A DNA stretch of 64,000 bases, taken from positions 20,056,720 through 20,120,719 of the forward strand of contig NC_081153.1 of the NCBI RefSeq assembly GCF_958295425.1, in the 5' to 3' direction. Source of the DNA: Solea solea. Its lineage: Eukaryota > Chordata > Actinopteri > Pleuronectiformes > Soleidae. The position numbers and the translations under genes are program-made. Positions 13,240-27,600 of the stretch are shown one piece after another (the first letter of the stretch is position 1; every line of letters begins with the position of its first letter). Below the pieces are notes generated by a model, which ran no database searches, had not been told where the DNA came from, and was given only the letters and a program-made list of their open reading frames with translations.

Positions 13240-16200
13240 GTGAGAAACAGTGGAGTTCTGTATTTTGATCGCTACTGAATTACCCTGTGGAGTGCAACTT
13301 ATTACTGCTATCATTAATAATGAATCTGTCATTTGCTTTTTGTGATTAATCCATGGATAGCAAGCAAGGTTTTAACTACCAAAGGCTGATTTCACTGATA
13401 ACTATATAATAGAGAGGAAGAACCAATCAGTGGAACACCTGTGGACACAAGATTTCCCACCCCTGATTTAGTTACCTTCCCATAGTTAACCGTTCATTGT
13501 CATTGTCAAAAAAGTTAAATATGAAAAGGTGTCAAATTTAAACCCCTTTAGAAGAAAATATTCTTGCAGGAGGCTCAAAGTCTCTGTACCTGGAGAACAT
13601 TCGGTACTATGATTTACACATGGTTATTACTTTTTATAGAGACTAGAAGAAAACACTTGGAAAAAGTGGTAGAAAATAGAGGAATGGGGTGTGATTATAG
13701 AAATACAGAGTGGATCACAGTGGATTTAAAATGTGGTGTGTATGCATTTACACGTGATCTGTTGGCGTGCAGGAAGCAGCGGCCCTCCTCAGTACAATAG
13801 CACACACATGAAGCAGAGAGGCCGGAGAGATTGTGGGTCTGATGTGAAAAGAGGACATGGGTGTGCCGGGCCTGGCGTTCACCACAGAGCAGGGTAGTGT
13901 TTTTGAGCAAGGCTCCCATATTACTTGTATATTGGCACATTGTGTGTTGCTGAGCCAGTCTAAGCCACAGAAGGGCAGTGAATGTGGGAAAAACGTTTGG
14001 AAAAGCAAACAGCACAGAACTGTTTTTTGGATTTTGGTGGAGTCCGGGAGCCTGAATATAGGTTTTTTCCTTTATTTAAATGCTGCATATGGTCAGTACT
14101 TACCCATTTCACTTGGATTGGTTATTTACAGTAGTGCATTTCCAAGCAGTGTGTCCAATATAGTTGTGTTTTATTGGCTAGATCAGTTTTATACTTGCTA
14201 GATCAGCATATACTGTATCACTGTAAATAGAGCCTATAATATAGCAAAAGAAGGACAACCAGTTTTCTACAGAAACTCAAATTCTGTCTTGTACATGGGC
14301 AGAGGAATTATCTACAAATATTTATTTACAACACTAAGAAATACAAAAGCATTATGTTTCAATGACAGTGTCATAGCTGTAGCCCATGTAATGCTCACTG
14401 ACGTTAGCAAGCTTTAGCCGTAAAACATAAATGTTTAACAATAGCAATGGTAGATGATGTTACCTGACAGTAACCAACTTAAGCTAGTCTAAGCATCTCT
14501 CTGTTCTAGATATTAGCTAACTTTAGACATAATTGATAGATAAGAGTAGCATAAAACAAATGTTTGACAACAATCATTTCATTCATTGTAGATAATGTTT
14601 CCTGATTGTCACTTTAGCAAATGACTGGAATTCGGTTAATAGCTGCTTTGGTTAGCTAATGTTAGCTTAATGTTGGATAATAATAGTTTTAGTAGATGTA
14701 AGTGACTGGATTTTAGTAAACAGCTACTTAGGTTCTGTTTGCAGATATTAGGTAACAACATTGTTGTCATGCATTAACCATAAAATATAGTCATTTAGAT
14801 AATGTTACCAGACATTAACCAACTTAAGATAGTATAAGCATCCGTCACTAACTTAAGAAAGTTAGCTAATGTTAACTAAATGTTAGATAATAATAGTTTT
14901 AGATGATGTAAGTGACTGGATTTTAGTTAATGGCTACTTAGGTTCTGTTTGCAGTTATTAGCTAACTTTAAATATAACTGTTAGGCTAGAGTAGTCATGG
15001 TGGCTAATTTTAGTTGATGTTAGTCAACATTAACCATAAGGGACTTGTGTTTGCCAGGATAAGCTACTTTTGCTACATTAATAATGGCAGCTTGGTGAAA
15101 TATTTTGCTATGACTTAGGGTCATTTGTGGACAAATAGGCCACATCTTATCAAATGCTATGTAAAATTGCTTTTAATGCACCATGCAAATGAGCGTGAGA
15201 GGAGTGATCCTCATTAAAGGAAAGTCATTGCCAGGTGTGGGAAAGCAACATTTCCCTGCTTATTCAACTGTTTAACTAGTTCCTGCACCTCAGACCTGCT
15301 CGTTCCTCCAGGAGACGGATAATAATTATATGCTGGATTAGATTTTGATACCCTAAGGGTTTTTTTTTTCTTTCATACAAATCAGCTGCAGTCATCATAT
15401 AAATGAGCTAAGGTGTGCATTTAAGTAGGTAAATAGTCAACAGGCGCCAGGAGCTTAGAGGATTTGTTTGGTCCACTGCACAGGAGTGAGTGTTAAAGAG
15501 TCAGTCAGAGCCAGGGGGGGTTTGGGGGGGGCTGCGACTAGAGGCCTGTCAATCAACCTGAACAGTCGCACACACATCCACACTCATGGGCCTGTCAACC
15601 AACACCTCTCTTTTCCAGTAACAGGCCTCAAGGCTTAGCTGAGGAATGGTATTAAAACGGCTTTGGCGATAACAAGGAAAATTAAATGTGCTTCAAACAG
15701 CAATGTGTGTTGAGCTGTAATCATGTTATTGGGGAGATTAAATTAAGTCTTGGACGTTGACGTTTTCCGCCAATCTGTGGTTATCAAAGTGCTGCAATTT
15801 TTGGCATTTGGTCCTGTCTGATAAATAGAAGGATTTTCGTACGACTGTGAGTGTGTATGTCGGTGTATTTGCAGGAGTCCAGACAAGGCTCAGTTGTTTT
15901 TCAGTGACTGTCTGGCTGTTGGACAGACGCACCGTCAGTCTGTGTGGATACAGTCAGTCCTGTTAAAGCCCAACAGCAGGAGGGCTATTAGTAGTGAAAT
16001 TGCAAAAGACCAATTTATGGAGAACTATTGCAAGTAGTATAAGAAGGGTTCAAAAGGCTAAAATGCCCGTCATATTTTGCATTTATAATGATAGGACTAT
16101 AATCACACATTATTCCCTGAATTTTCGGGGCTAACTAAAAAATTAATGGGACACAAAATGGCATAGTTCCACTGAAAAATGATTATTAAATATTTCAATT

Positions 16201-19200
16201 ATGAAAATATCTATGAATCAACTATTAGCCTGAATGCACAGTATCCAAGTTTTAACTGAAGTTCATTTTTAGACTCCCAACAGCTGAAAATGCGCCTATA
16301 AACATTGAGTTTTGGTTCTAAATTGCACAGAATTCAACAACAGGGTTTAAAGCTCAGTACTTACAGCCAAAAAAAAAAATTATGTGAAATAAAAACCCTG
16401 ACCTTTACCCTTCAAGAGACCAATTATTATTGATAATTGGTGTATTATTGATAACAAACTGCGAGCGTTGACTCATCCTGTGTGCTATGTAACGTGTCAT
16501 TTTCTTGTTTACCATTACGACTGTGCGTGTCAAAACACACACATATACCCTCTTTTTAAATGATTATGGAGGCGGATGCAGACTTCTTAGACTGATAATA
16601 CCCTCTGAAATTCCTCTAAAGACTTCATCCCTCTCTCTTAGAGAGCAGTTCCTGCATGTCCTTCGCCATGTGTGTCGAGTCAGTCTGCTTCACATACCCT
16701 GCTGAACGCGTCCTCGGTTTGCATGCCAGCTCTGCTGTGTAAATCCAGATTGGCGTCTAGTTATTTTCTCTTCATGTGGTGTAGGGCTCTGGTATATAAA
16801 AGGCACACTGGGGTTTGGAGCTCTCTTCCTCTCTGGCTGTTTGGTTTGATGCTGCGGCCTCGTCCTTGGGTGACCCTATTGGGAGTTACCCCCACCCTCT
16901 GCTCCCCCACACTCCTTTAGGGCCTCTTCGAGTTGGGACCGTGCAGAGCGGCGTATGCCTGCGGCTCTCTGTTCACACAATGAGCGCCCTCACGTCAAGG
17001 CCAGGAGATGTCTTGTCATCGCCTTTTAGCGTTCTGCTCCTAAAGGCCCATTTTTCATCCCACTCTGCTTCTTCTCCACTGAGCTCTTTCTTCTGCAGCT
17101 CTGAAAGGTGTGTCTGTTTCAGTGTTTCCGTCTCCTCTGTGCTTCCCCCTCTGACTCAAGCACTGAGGTCACACTTGTTCAGAGATTGCTTGGGTTCAGA
17201 GTTCAAAGATCTCTGTCAAGCGTCTTATCTACTCCCACCAGACGGCCTTTTCATTCCTCACTTCCTGCCTCCATGCGGTTTGCTCCTTGTATGGGCATTT
17301 CCTCCATTCACTGTGGCATACCTATAGATTAAATCTGCTCATTGGTGTCATAAAGAGGTAGGGGGTGGAACAAAAGAATTAATAAACTACCTCACAACTC
17401 CTGGAAGTCCTCTGATAACTGTTTATGGGTGATGAGGGTGTGCCATCTACCTCGATAAAGCTCCTTTTGGAAGTAACAGGGTTTTGTGTAAAGAAAACCT
17501 GGCTTGTTTGTTTGCCTTCACCATATTTTCTCTGCCTAATCATGCACACAGTGATCTCAGCAACAGATAAGTGAGTTATTTCTTCCTGGAGCAGACCAGC
17601 TCCTTCAGATGCTTGTCTGCTCCCCATTGTCACATTTGTGATGAATCACTGGCCCGTGATATGTGACCAAGGGGCCAAGGTCGTAAATCAGCTGTACAAA
17701 AAAGTCGCCGGCACTGCGTTGTACATACTGAGCAAGCAAGCGCTCTCCCCTTGAAAGTTTAGAAACTGAAAATATGATCAAATAAAGTGAGGGAAAAGGA
17801 GGAAAAACAGGAAATGTCAAAAATTGTAGCCGTGCTGCTGCTAACATGAGTTGACGTAGTCAAATAGCTTTTTTAAACTATTGCTCTTAACCCAAAGAGA
17901 TTTGTTTTCATGCAACAGAACACCACATAAACCAGGAAAAATGATGATTTAGGCAACCAATGCAATTTCATTTTTTTGTCTTTGCCTTTGCTTCTGTTGG
18001 CCAGGCCATTACTTTATTCCAGACTCAAATATCACAACATCTATTAGAGAGACTGCCAATGCAATCTTCTACTGAAGGTCATGGTTTTCCAGAGCATGAA
18101 TCGTACTGGCACCAGATAATGGTGGACATGTACGGGTGTTTATTGACTTTTATTTTTGACAATTACAGACAAAAGCAAGGACTTCCTGATCAATTGCAGG
18201 TTAGGAAGTAGTTAGGCAAATGCTATCACCTTCCAAAACCCATTATGTTAGCATTTCCAGTGTTGCCATATTAGTGTATATTAGCATTTACCTCAAAGAG
18301 GAGGAGGTGGTAAAGTAGGTGGTCCTCCATGCAAGACGTCTTCTTAGCAAAATGTCCGCCAAGCATCAGTCCAGAGTTTCAGAGCAGTTTGACACCAAAT
18401 GCCAGAAGATTTGTCGTGTAGGACATTTCATTATGTTTCATGGAAAACCTTTATCTTTTTCTTTGCCTTTACCAAGTGCTAACCACAATAACAACCAGAA
18501 AATGTACCATCACCCACATTTCCTTATGAAACATTATTGTGAATGCAGCTGGGCTGTATTTGTGATCTGAATGCCAAAGTTCAGCTTCACGAGGACTCTC
18601 GGCTTTATTCCCTGTTACGATTTAAGCTGAAGGGTCGTTCAAGACATTTCTCATTTCACATTATCCTTTTTTCTGAGAGGATTATGCCTTGACATTGCCG
18701 CAAATGCTGAATGTCAAACGCATCTTTTAACATTACTTCTCTGCACATAATCACGCCGCCAGATTAAGAAACCGCTTTGATCTGAGAGGATAAACGACGA
18801 TCCTCGCTACTGCTAAAAATCAGTGTCTTCTCTTTTAACGCTCCTCATTAAGCCCGCTGTCTGTTTAGGTTTAGCCACTTGGAGGTGTTATGAAGACGGC
18901 TGAAGGCCTCGCAGGACTCGAGACTTAATTACTCGCATTAATTAGTTTGAGACTTTAATAAGCTGGTGCAGCTCCGGGCAGCAGAGGGGGTTCTGAGGAG
19001 CAAGGAAAATGGCCCACGATGCTGCAAGACACGCCTTTATGATATGATTCAGCAAAGCAGAGGAAAAGCAGCTTATGACAGAGCAGAAATGCACCCTATA
19101 TTTAAAGGATGCTGTCATTTACAAAATATCACCATTACATAACACAGGACTGATTGCACGGTGAGTTTGCTGAGGTTGGTAGTCCTCTGGTGACCCTTCT

Positions 19201-21606
19201 TTTAAAGGTGAACCTACAGTGCTCTGTGCGTTGACCGAGGGAACGGTAGAACCAGGTGCATGTCGTCCAGTGTGGTGATGAGGAGGTCTGGAGATGGATG
19301 GATGAAATTCTATAGTGCATTTGCCACATCAACGGCAGCGTCACTGTCACCATCTTTCTTCAAACCCGAACCCTGTTGAAAAGCCTTGTTAGGGCTGTTG
19401 ATTCATGTCAGCAAGTCATTAGCAGAGGGGAAGTAGACGTGCGTGTGTGTAAGTCACCGATGAAAAGGCGTGAAATGATGCCGTCCTTTGAAATCTTGTT
19501 GTTATTCACCCACTGGCACTTCTGCAGAAGTGAAGCAGGGTTGGGCCCCTTGATGGAAAATGTGATAGGGGAAAATGTTACGTAAGTTATTGGGCCACCT
19601 CCACCAAACAATAACAGCGTCAATTGGTGATGATGATGATGACGGTGAAGAGCTCTGTTTCCAAAACCCCCAAATGGTGTTGGGTTGGGTTGAGTCATGG
19701 CGACGGCCAAGGACGAAAAAAACACGTGATTTGCATAATTTTCACTTTTCAAACCGTCCAGTGTTGTCACGGTGTGTTTTTCCACTTATTTATTCAGGTC
19801 TTTCCTTTAATTAGCCATCTGTCTGCATATCACAGTGTGGCAAACACATGCAAATTGACCCTCAAGGCAATTAACTGTGTTCCACTTTATTATAGGGCTG
19901 CAGCTAATGATTGTTGTCATTATATATTTATTTAATTGATTGGTTGGCTTAATATAGTAAGAAAGTGACCATCACAACTACTCAGTTCTACTCACCCAAC
20001 TTATTTTTATTATCCCAAAAAAAAACGTTTGAAACAAGTGGATTTTTGGCACTTTACAAACAAATGTACCCAGTTAAGTCAAAACAGATGTCGTTGCCAC
20101 TTTAATAGGATTAAACAAGGTAAAATGGGAGCAGAATAATTCAACAGTCCGGCTCAGGGCTGGGTATCACCACTGATTTATTCTCCACCCTCCAATTGAT
20201 TTGATTTAGCTCTAGTTAAGGATATTTTAGAACACTTATATTTATATAAGGTGACTTCTAGATAAATACATGTTAAATAACCAAATGAAGAGAGGAAAAG
20301 AGGTGCAGCCAGCGCTTGTATGACTCACTAAGAGACCTACGACAAACACCATACATATATGCAACGAGATGAGTTTTGTGATTTTAATTCAATATCAGAT
20401 AACTGAAATGAATATACATTTTAATCAGTAAATTGTTGTTTAAACCCAGCTTTCATTGAAGTTCTGTCCTTTAACGATTCTGTTTGTGGTGATGTTACAT
20501 TTGATCTCCTCTATACAGAGTTGTATTTACGTAACTAGGTGGGCCTTTATAATAGAAACCAAACATGAGTTTCAGCACTACTCTCATATCTGTACAGCAA
20601 CAATAACAATCATATGATTGTGTTGTGATAATATGATACAGATGACTGATTTATCTCCCCCACCTACAGCACGGACTAAATGTTGAGCTGCACAACAGAG
20701 CAAAGTCGTGAGGTAGTTGTTGACACTATGACGACACCTCTCAAATGACTCTGGGGTAAAGCTGAAAAGTCCTGCCTGCCAAAACCTGAGCCTGCCTCGA
20801 TGCTAAGTAAACACAGTATTGCTGAAAGAGTCACCGTGAGTCACTCATCGTAATGTGTAGGAGCGCTAACAAGGCATCTATCCGCCTCCTCGGGCCACGA
20901 GTTTAAACCTGATCCCTCTCAAGTCTCGTAGTTTGCTCTGCCTCGTCCATGAAGGAATCCTAAGAGCCCATCACCTGAGTGGGAACAAATGTTTGCTCAG
21001 TCGCCGCGGCTCTTCATGATGTCATCGCCGCAGTTAAAGACTGCTATCGCCGCCGTGCAAGCACCAACCTCGTCGGAGGCGGTAAATATTTACCCAGCAG
21101 CAATTATAGCAGCGCCAAGCGGCCTCAGAGCAACAGCCTGCTGGGTAAACAGAGGGACGGAGATGGGAAATAAATGAGCACTGTGCATCTGGCAGTGGCA
21201 GAGAGGAGCTGCTGACGGCATGAGAGCAATGACACGTACCTGTGGAAAAGGTCGCGGAGGTCTATGACAGACACCTCGCTGCCATCTGCGTGTAGCAGCG
21301 GACTCCCGACATCTGCTTATCGTCAGCACGCAGGCTCGACCCGCAGGGACGCCAGCAGCCGGGCTAAAGTGACCTTTAACCAAGCATCGCTTTGTTGGTA
21401 CTCAGTGAAAGGCCAGCTCGCTGTAGTTTGCAAATGAGTACAAAATACACAAAGGGTATATATATATCTATCTATATATATATATATATATATAGATAGA
21501 TATATATGTATGTATATATATACATATATGTATATATGTATATATATACATATATGTATATATATACATACATATATATATATATATATATGTATGTATA
21601 TATATG

Positions 21607-21643
<37 letters not shown>

Positions 21644-24600
21644 ATACAGGAATTGAGCTCTGGAGTTTCTTAAGAGTAGAGCTGTTTACATGATGACAGC
21701 GGTACTGATATGGAGGCAGTTAAAACTGCAGTTGATAGCAATGCTGGAGTAGTAGTCTTACAACCAAAGGGACCTTTGTGCGTAGAAGTTGTAGGAAAAC
21801 AGCCAATGGGAACGCCTCTGCAAGTCTCTCATGACCGTCCTGATTTGCTCAAGTTTAAACAGGCTGCAGAGATGCACACACCTGTAGTCCTCTCTCAAAT
21901 CACTTGATTTATATTAGAGCTGCAACTAACTGTACTATACTTTTTATAATCGATTAATCTGTCGATTATTTTCTCGATTAATCGATGAATCGTTTAGTCC
22001 ATAAAATATCAGAAAACCTTAAAAAATGTTGATTCATCAAACCTGGAAATGATGATGTTCTCAAATGTCTTCTTTTGTCCACAAACCAAAATGATTCACT
22101 TTTCATGATTTATTTGTGATCCAGAGCGAAGAAATTAAGAAAATAGTCAAATTTAAGAAGCTTAAACAATCAGAAATCTTGTTTTAATCATGAAAAAAAC
22201 TTCAAACCGATTATCGATTATCAAAATAGTTGTCGATTAATTTAGTAATCGATTAATAATCGATTAATCGTTTCAGCTCTAATTTATATTATGCTCAATG
22301 GTTTTTAGGGTCACATGGCGAATAGTGGCTAGTGCTGTTGCCTCACAGCAGTAAGCTCACAGGTTCGACTCCCAGTTTGACAGAGGGCCATTCTGTGTGG
22401 GTTCTTCGTTTTCCTCCCACGGTGCAAAAACATGCAGAGGTTAACTGGACACTCTAAATTAGCCCTAGGTGTGAATGTGAGAGTGAACGGTCGTTCGTCA
22501 CGTGGTTGGCCCTGCGATGTTCTAGCGACCTGTCCTGCCTTTAGCCTGTCAGCTGGGATTGGCTCCAGCCCCACATGTGGAGGATAAAGTGGTAGACAAT
22601 GAGAGAGTGAATGGCTCTTATGAAAGTGTTCATCAATAATGCCAAGAATATTCTGCCATATAAAAATATATGTGTACAACTTGTAAATTGAAGCAAAACA
22701 GCAAATATTGGATTCACAAAATCCATTAATATTAACTTTTTCAAGTACAGGGTATCAGACTTAAAACCCCTTATATTATGAAGTGTACAACAGCAGTATG
22801 GTATCCATCACACATAGTACTATCAAGTAGATAACATTTTTACACCCAGAGATGTATGAGCAGCCAAGCGTGAGAAGAGTGAAAGCAGTTTGGCTATTTT
22901 CTCCTCTGCTGGCTTATAACAGAGCTGGGTTGACGTATTTAAAGCCCACAGTGTAGGTTTCAGTGCTGACCCCATAGGCCCTTTTGGGATGATGCATGCA
23001 CGGACAGGAATGCCAACAATGAACACCTTAAATCACCATGGCCTTGTTCCGATTACACTTATGAGAACCATATGCACTACTGTTAGTCAGACTCCAGCTC
23101 AGATGAATGGCATTCCTTTCCATACTAGGCGACGCACTCTCATTTTCCGTTCCTTTCTTTTTTTTTCCTCCCTCCTCCACCACTGTTACTGTTTTTTTGA
23201 AATAAATCTCTTTTACAAACCAATTCCTCCTCCTCTCTCAGAAACATTAATCCCATTCGCAGTTGGCTGAGGTTATGGCTCCTGCTGCTCACGCTCCCAT
23301 CAATGAGTCCACAGTACAGGAGATGATATTAGGATATTAGCTGCGCTATATGGCGACTTGTGACCAAATAATGGGACGAGAGTCTTATACCTCTCTTGAG
23401 ACTTTCCCCTTTGCCAGGAAGCCGTACGTATGGTTCCTATTTTCGAGCCCTGTTAATGAACCCTATTCGTTCCAGTGTGGCAATAGTGGTGCGTGGGGGC
23501 AGGAGGATGAGTGCTGGGCTGAGGGAATGACATTCCCAGCATTCCTGTCTGTCTGACGCAGCAAGGAGGTCTGCAGCTCTGCTTTTAGGAGGTGCAAGAC
23601 AACAGCATGGGGAATGGGGGGTGGAAACCCGGGGATTAGGTGTGGAGGGATTGATTAGCACTGACAGGACAAGAACGAGGGAAAATGTGATAAAAAAGAA
23701 ATGAGTAGGGGCTAAAATGTCACAAACATTCTATAGATTAGACTGGTTGTATGTGTCTGAGGCTCCCCCACCCCAAGCAGTTATCACACCATTATTCTAA
23801 GCCCTGTCCGTACCACGGTGTAAAATATTGTCGAGGTGTGTTAAATCCTAACACTGCAGAATGCCAGGGTTTTAATAGTGGTGCACCAATGACTCAATGA
23901 TTACTTCACCAGAGTATGTGATTTAAAATCTCTCAATTCAGCCAATACTGTGATGAAACGCCTTCTCAAACACCCTTTTAATCATAAAAACATATTTTCT
24001 GATGAAGTCAGCACTAGTGAAATAGCATGGCTTTAAAGTTCTCAGAAAGTGCTGCTCAACTTTTACTTTACCTTATTTTACTGCTCACCCACATTACGTT
24101 TCATGTTTTATTTCTTTTTTATTGCTTGAGCTGCAGTCTTCATCTGTTTTTTGCCCAGTAGAGCACTTTGCTGAAATAGCAGCCCATCACAACTCAGTCT
24201 TTTTTCTTCTTTTTTTTGCTCTGTATTCACAGCTTTATTTTGCATCCTGTGTTGCAAATTGAAGCTTTGAGAAAAAGGAAAAACACCACAGTTTGTACAT
24301 AGATGTAAAAATGTCCCTAACAGAATTGAGAATTGAGAATTGGTGAATTGAGACCACAATTAGAGCACTAAGTAGATCAACCAAATGAAACTAAAATGAA
24401 TAAGATTAAATAAAACACCACTGTTGTGGTCTTGCTAACTAATGTGGGCTAAATATAGCTAAAGTTACCAAAATAGCAATTACTGAAACAGAAAATAATT
24501 TTACTCTAGTCCACATTTGACCCCCATTTTACCAGTTTTATAAAATTATAAGATAAGATATAATTCATTTTAAACTGAATATTATAGGGTTTTGGTCAGA

Positions 24601-27600
24601 TTGATGAGGTGTTATATATTGTAGTAGTAATAAAGTGATTCAAATATAATATTCACATTTATTAATCATGTAAAAAGTTAATTGTTGTCTGTTTTCAGTG
24701 TTTTTGTCTCAATTTTATTTTATCTTTATTTCATTCCTCAAACCAAGCAAATACACACACAAAAGAAAATCCCAAAACATGAATAAAAAAGGAGTAAAAA
24801 GAAGAATAATCTTGTGTTATCCACCACTTTTTTACAAGACATTGATTAATAAATCTGACAGGAAGCCTGGGTCATTACGGATTACAGATACGTTGCTGGA
24901 CCACCAGGATGCTCTGTGAAGTTTTTTATCTCTCTGTATCTTCAGGTTAAGCTGTTTATCGCTTTATTTCCTGAGTTCTTCACAATATCCTGAAACAGGG
25001 AGGCTACGTCTGTCGCAGAACATATATCTTGCCTCTGTTATCACAATCTGTCTCTGTGCCATTTGAAGTCTGGGATTACAAACGAGCAAAACAGCAGAGC
25101 GCAAGGACACAGGGACAGCAGTCGGCAGGAGTGTGTTTGTCATTTGTGACTGACTCAGCTTTTGTGACTGACTGAGCACTGATGTCCTTATTCAAGCAGA
25201 AGCACTCATTGTTTGTCTGTCCCCCCTGCTGTGATTGGACAGGTGGTGACCCCGACCAGAGTGGGACAGTCCTACACTTACAGCGCGGGCCAACACAACC
25301 AACAGGACCTCTATGATGTCCCACCCAGTAGACCACAGGGGGTAGGTGTCCCATGTTCCACAGCATGTACAGCACAACAGCAGGACCTAGTCTGTCTACA
25401 GGACAGTTGAATCTAATCATGTAAATAATCATCCATGAGGGTTATTATGTCATTTCAAAAGCGATTGGAATTAGATTTTTGCTGAAAAATCTGGAGTTGG
25501 AGGTAAAATGTCCACGTCATGTTTGCATGAAATGTTAAAAAAAACATTCTATAGTATAAGGTTTAATGGCTCATACTGGTATGTTCCTGTCTTTGTACTA
25601 CAAATATCACATACTTCACATTAACACCATTGTCTTCTATGGTGATGTGTGTTTAAACATTTGAATGCATTTTCCATTCAATTAAATGACATATTCCTTC
25701 TGTTACGTATCAGATTGGTTGATTGATTAAAGTCATTCTGCACTAGGTTTTGTCAGAGTTGGGAAAGAAAATAAAAGCATTTAAACAACTGCTTCTATCC
25801 TAAAATATACTTTTTTCTTTGAGGGGAGTTATTGTCTACAGATTTTTTTCAATAAATGCAACAATTCACCATAATCTCATAAAATTAACTGAAATTTGTA
25901 GTAGTTTTTAAAAAACGGTTAAGCTTCTTTCACCTCACTTGTTTAACTTTACCTCCCCTTCAGGTGTATGATATTCCACCTGGTCAGATGTTCGGAGGTC
26001 AGCACAACACTGCCAGGAACCAGGGCGTCTATGATGTCCCCCCCTCTCAAATGGACCCCAGGACACAAGGCATTTACGACATACCTTCGTCTTCACAAGG
26101 AGTAAGTGAACATTTCACCAGTGATCTTTCACCACATTGAAAGCACGCCATTTGTTTTTGTCAAAAAATTAAGATGAATTGAGGAAGCGATGGACGCTTA
26201 CGTCCGGAAAATGTTATTTTATGTTTATTGATACAGTTCCTAGTATTTCTCTTAATTGTCTGCAATGAATGAATAATACAGCCAATGTCATATTTATGAC
26301 ATTCTTGTGGCTGCACTTAATGAAAGCTTTGCCTGCCAGGAGAGTTTAACCAAGATTCCTTGAGAATGGTTCTGTCTGAAGTCTCCAAGAAAGGATAAAA
26401 AGTCAAGGACATAACTCTTCTCTTTCCAGGCCCTCTAAGATTTCACCAGACTTCCAGACCCGACCAGGCAGAGCCCCATCAGTTTGTTTATAATAACGTG
26501 AAATATGCTGGGACCTGTTATTTGCGTCGCTCTTAATTACAGTTTTGGGCAGGCCTGTCAAGCTGTAAAGAGTGCACTTCAACACTGATGGAAATCACTT
26601 ACCAGCCACCATTTTATTTACCTTACTGTGTTCCCGTCATGCTTTGTGTCATGTACATCAAAAACACACTCTGCTCCGCCTGATGCTGCTTTAGAGGAAG
26701 GAATCAAATGCTGATAGTTTGAGGTTTCAAATTGAGAAGAGCCAGAAGTCGTCTCACTTCCCCAGCCTCTAACTGCAGCACAAAATGCTTTCATGTTGTC
26801 TGCTCTCACTAAGCCGATTCCTATATTGTCTTGTATAAACCGGCTTTTATAATCGAGGTCAGCCGGTGTCCTCGGCTGGTGTCCTCGGCTCGTTCTCTCG
26901 TGGTAATGCAGATTTCTTGGCATTAACAGGAGATGATCAGATTTCTCATCAATTTTCTACAAGTGCACATATGTGCCCGATAATAGCCTGCAGAGAGTCA
27001 AAGTAGCAGAAATGAGACCGGAGGAAAGGATAATATTACATGTAGCAACGTGTTCTCGTGTCAGATTATTCAATCCAAAGTCAGAAGAAAACTGAAACCA
27101 AAAACCAGGTTTCCAAAATAAAGTCGGGGTCAAGTAGAGATCTGACAATTTTATGCACAGGCTTCCAATAACCGGGTTGACTACAGTGCATGTCCACGTG
27201 TCCCATGATTAATTGTGTAACCTGGTTTCCCTTTGTAACAGAAACAGTGAGGTTGTTCTTTGGTGCTCTACTGTATTTTGCATTTTGGCAACAGGGATTT
27301 GAATCAACATCCTGCTGTGATATGATAGCGTCAGGTGTAGCCCAACTGTATTGTAGTTCGGTTGCTTTGTGTAGCGTGTGGTAGAAGTTGAGAAACGTTT
27401 AATGAGTCAAGTTTTCGCTTGGTTGTTAGCTAATCACTTCATCTTGAACTGAGCTTTGGGACAAGATTGTTCTCCTCGTTACAGTTGCTATCTAGTTAGC
27501 CATGGCAGACTGCTCTGCTAACCTCCGATAGCTACTTAGCACCAAGCGTCAGATCTGCCCACCTTCAAACATTTACGTGTCGCGTACATGTTAGGTGTAA

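Larger units (their letters stand above)
13240..25242 (+). other. nedd9: Large nedd9 intron after the SH3 exon (12 kb)
   Basis: Begins GTGAGA and ends ttggacag. It contains no recognised coding exon. It holds a diverged repeated stretch at 14471-15000, a homeobox-site-like TAATTA pair near 18925, a GC-richer block at 20930-21380, a TA-rich microsatellite at 21459-21645, and an intact MITE at 21915-22281 directly followed by a SINE at 22313-22612. Long intronic open frames such as 16815-17327 show no domain or splice context. Confidence 0.75.

Noticed and set aside
16815..17327. 170-codon plus-strand open frame in the large nedd9 intron
   Set aside because: Ser/Leu/Pro-rich with no motif, no good codon signature and no matching splice sites; consistent with chance in CT-rich DNA.
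21323..21619. Tyr/Ile repeat protein on minus
   Set aside because: Translation of the TA-rich microsatellite.
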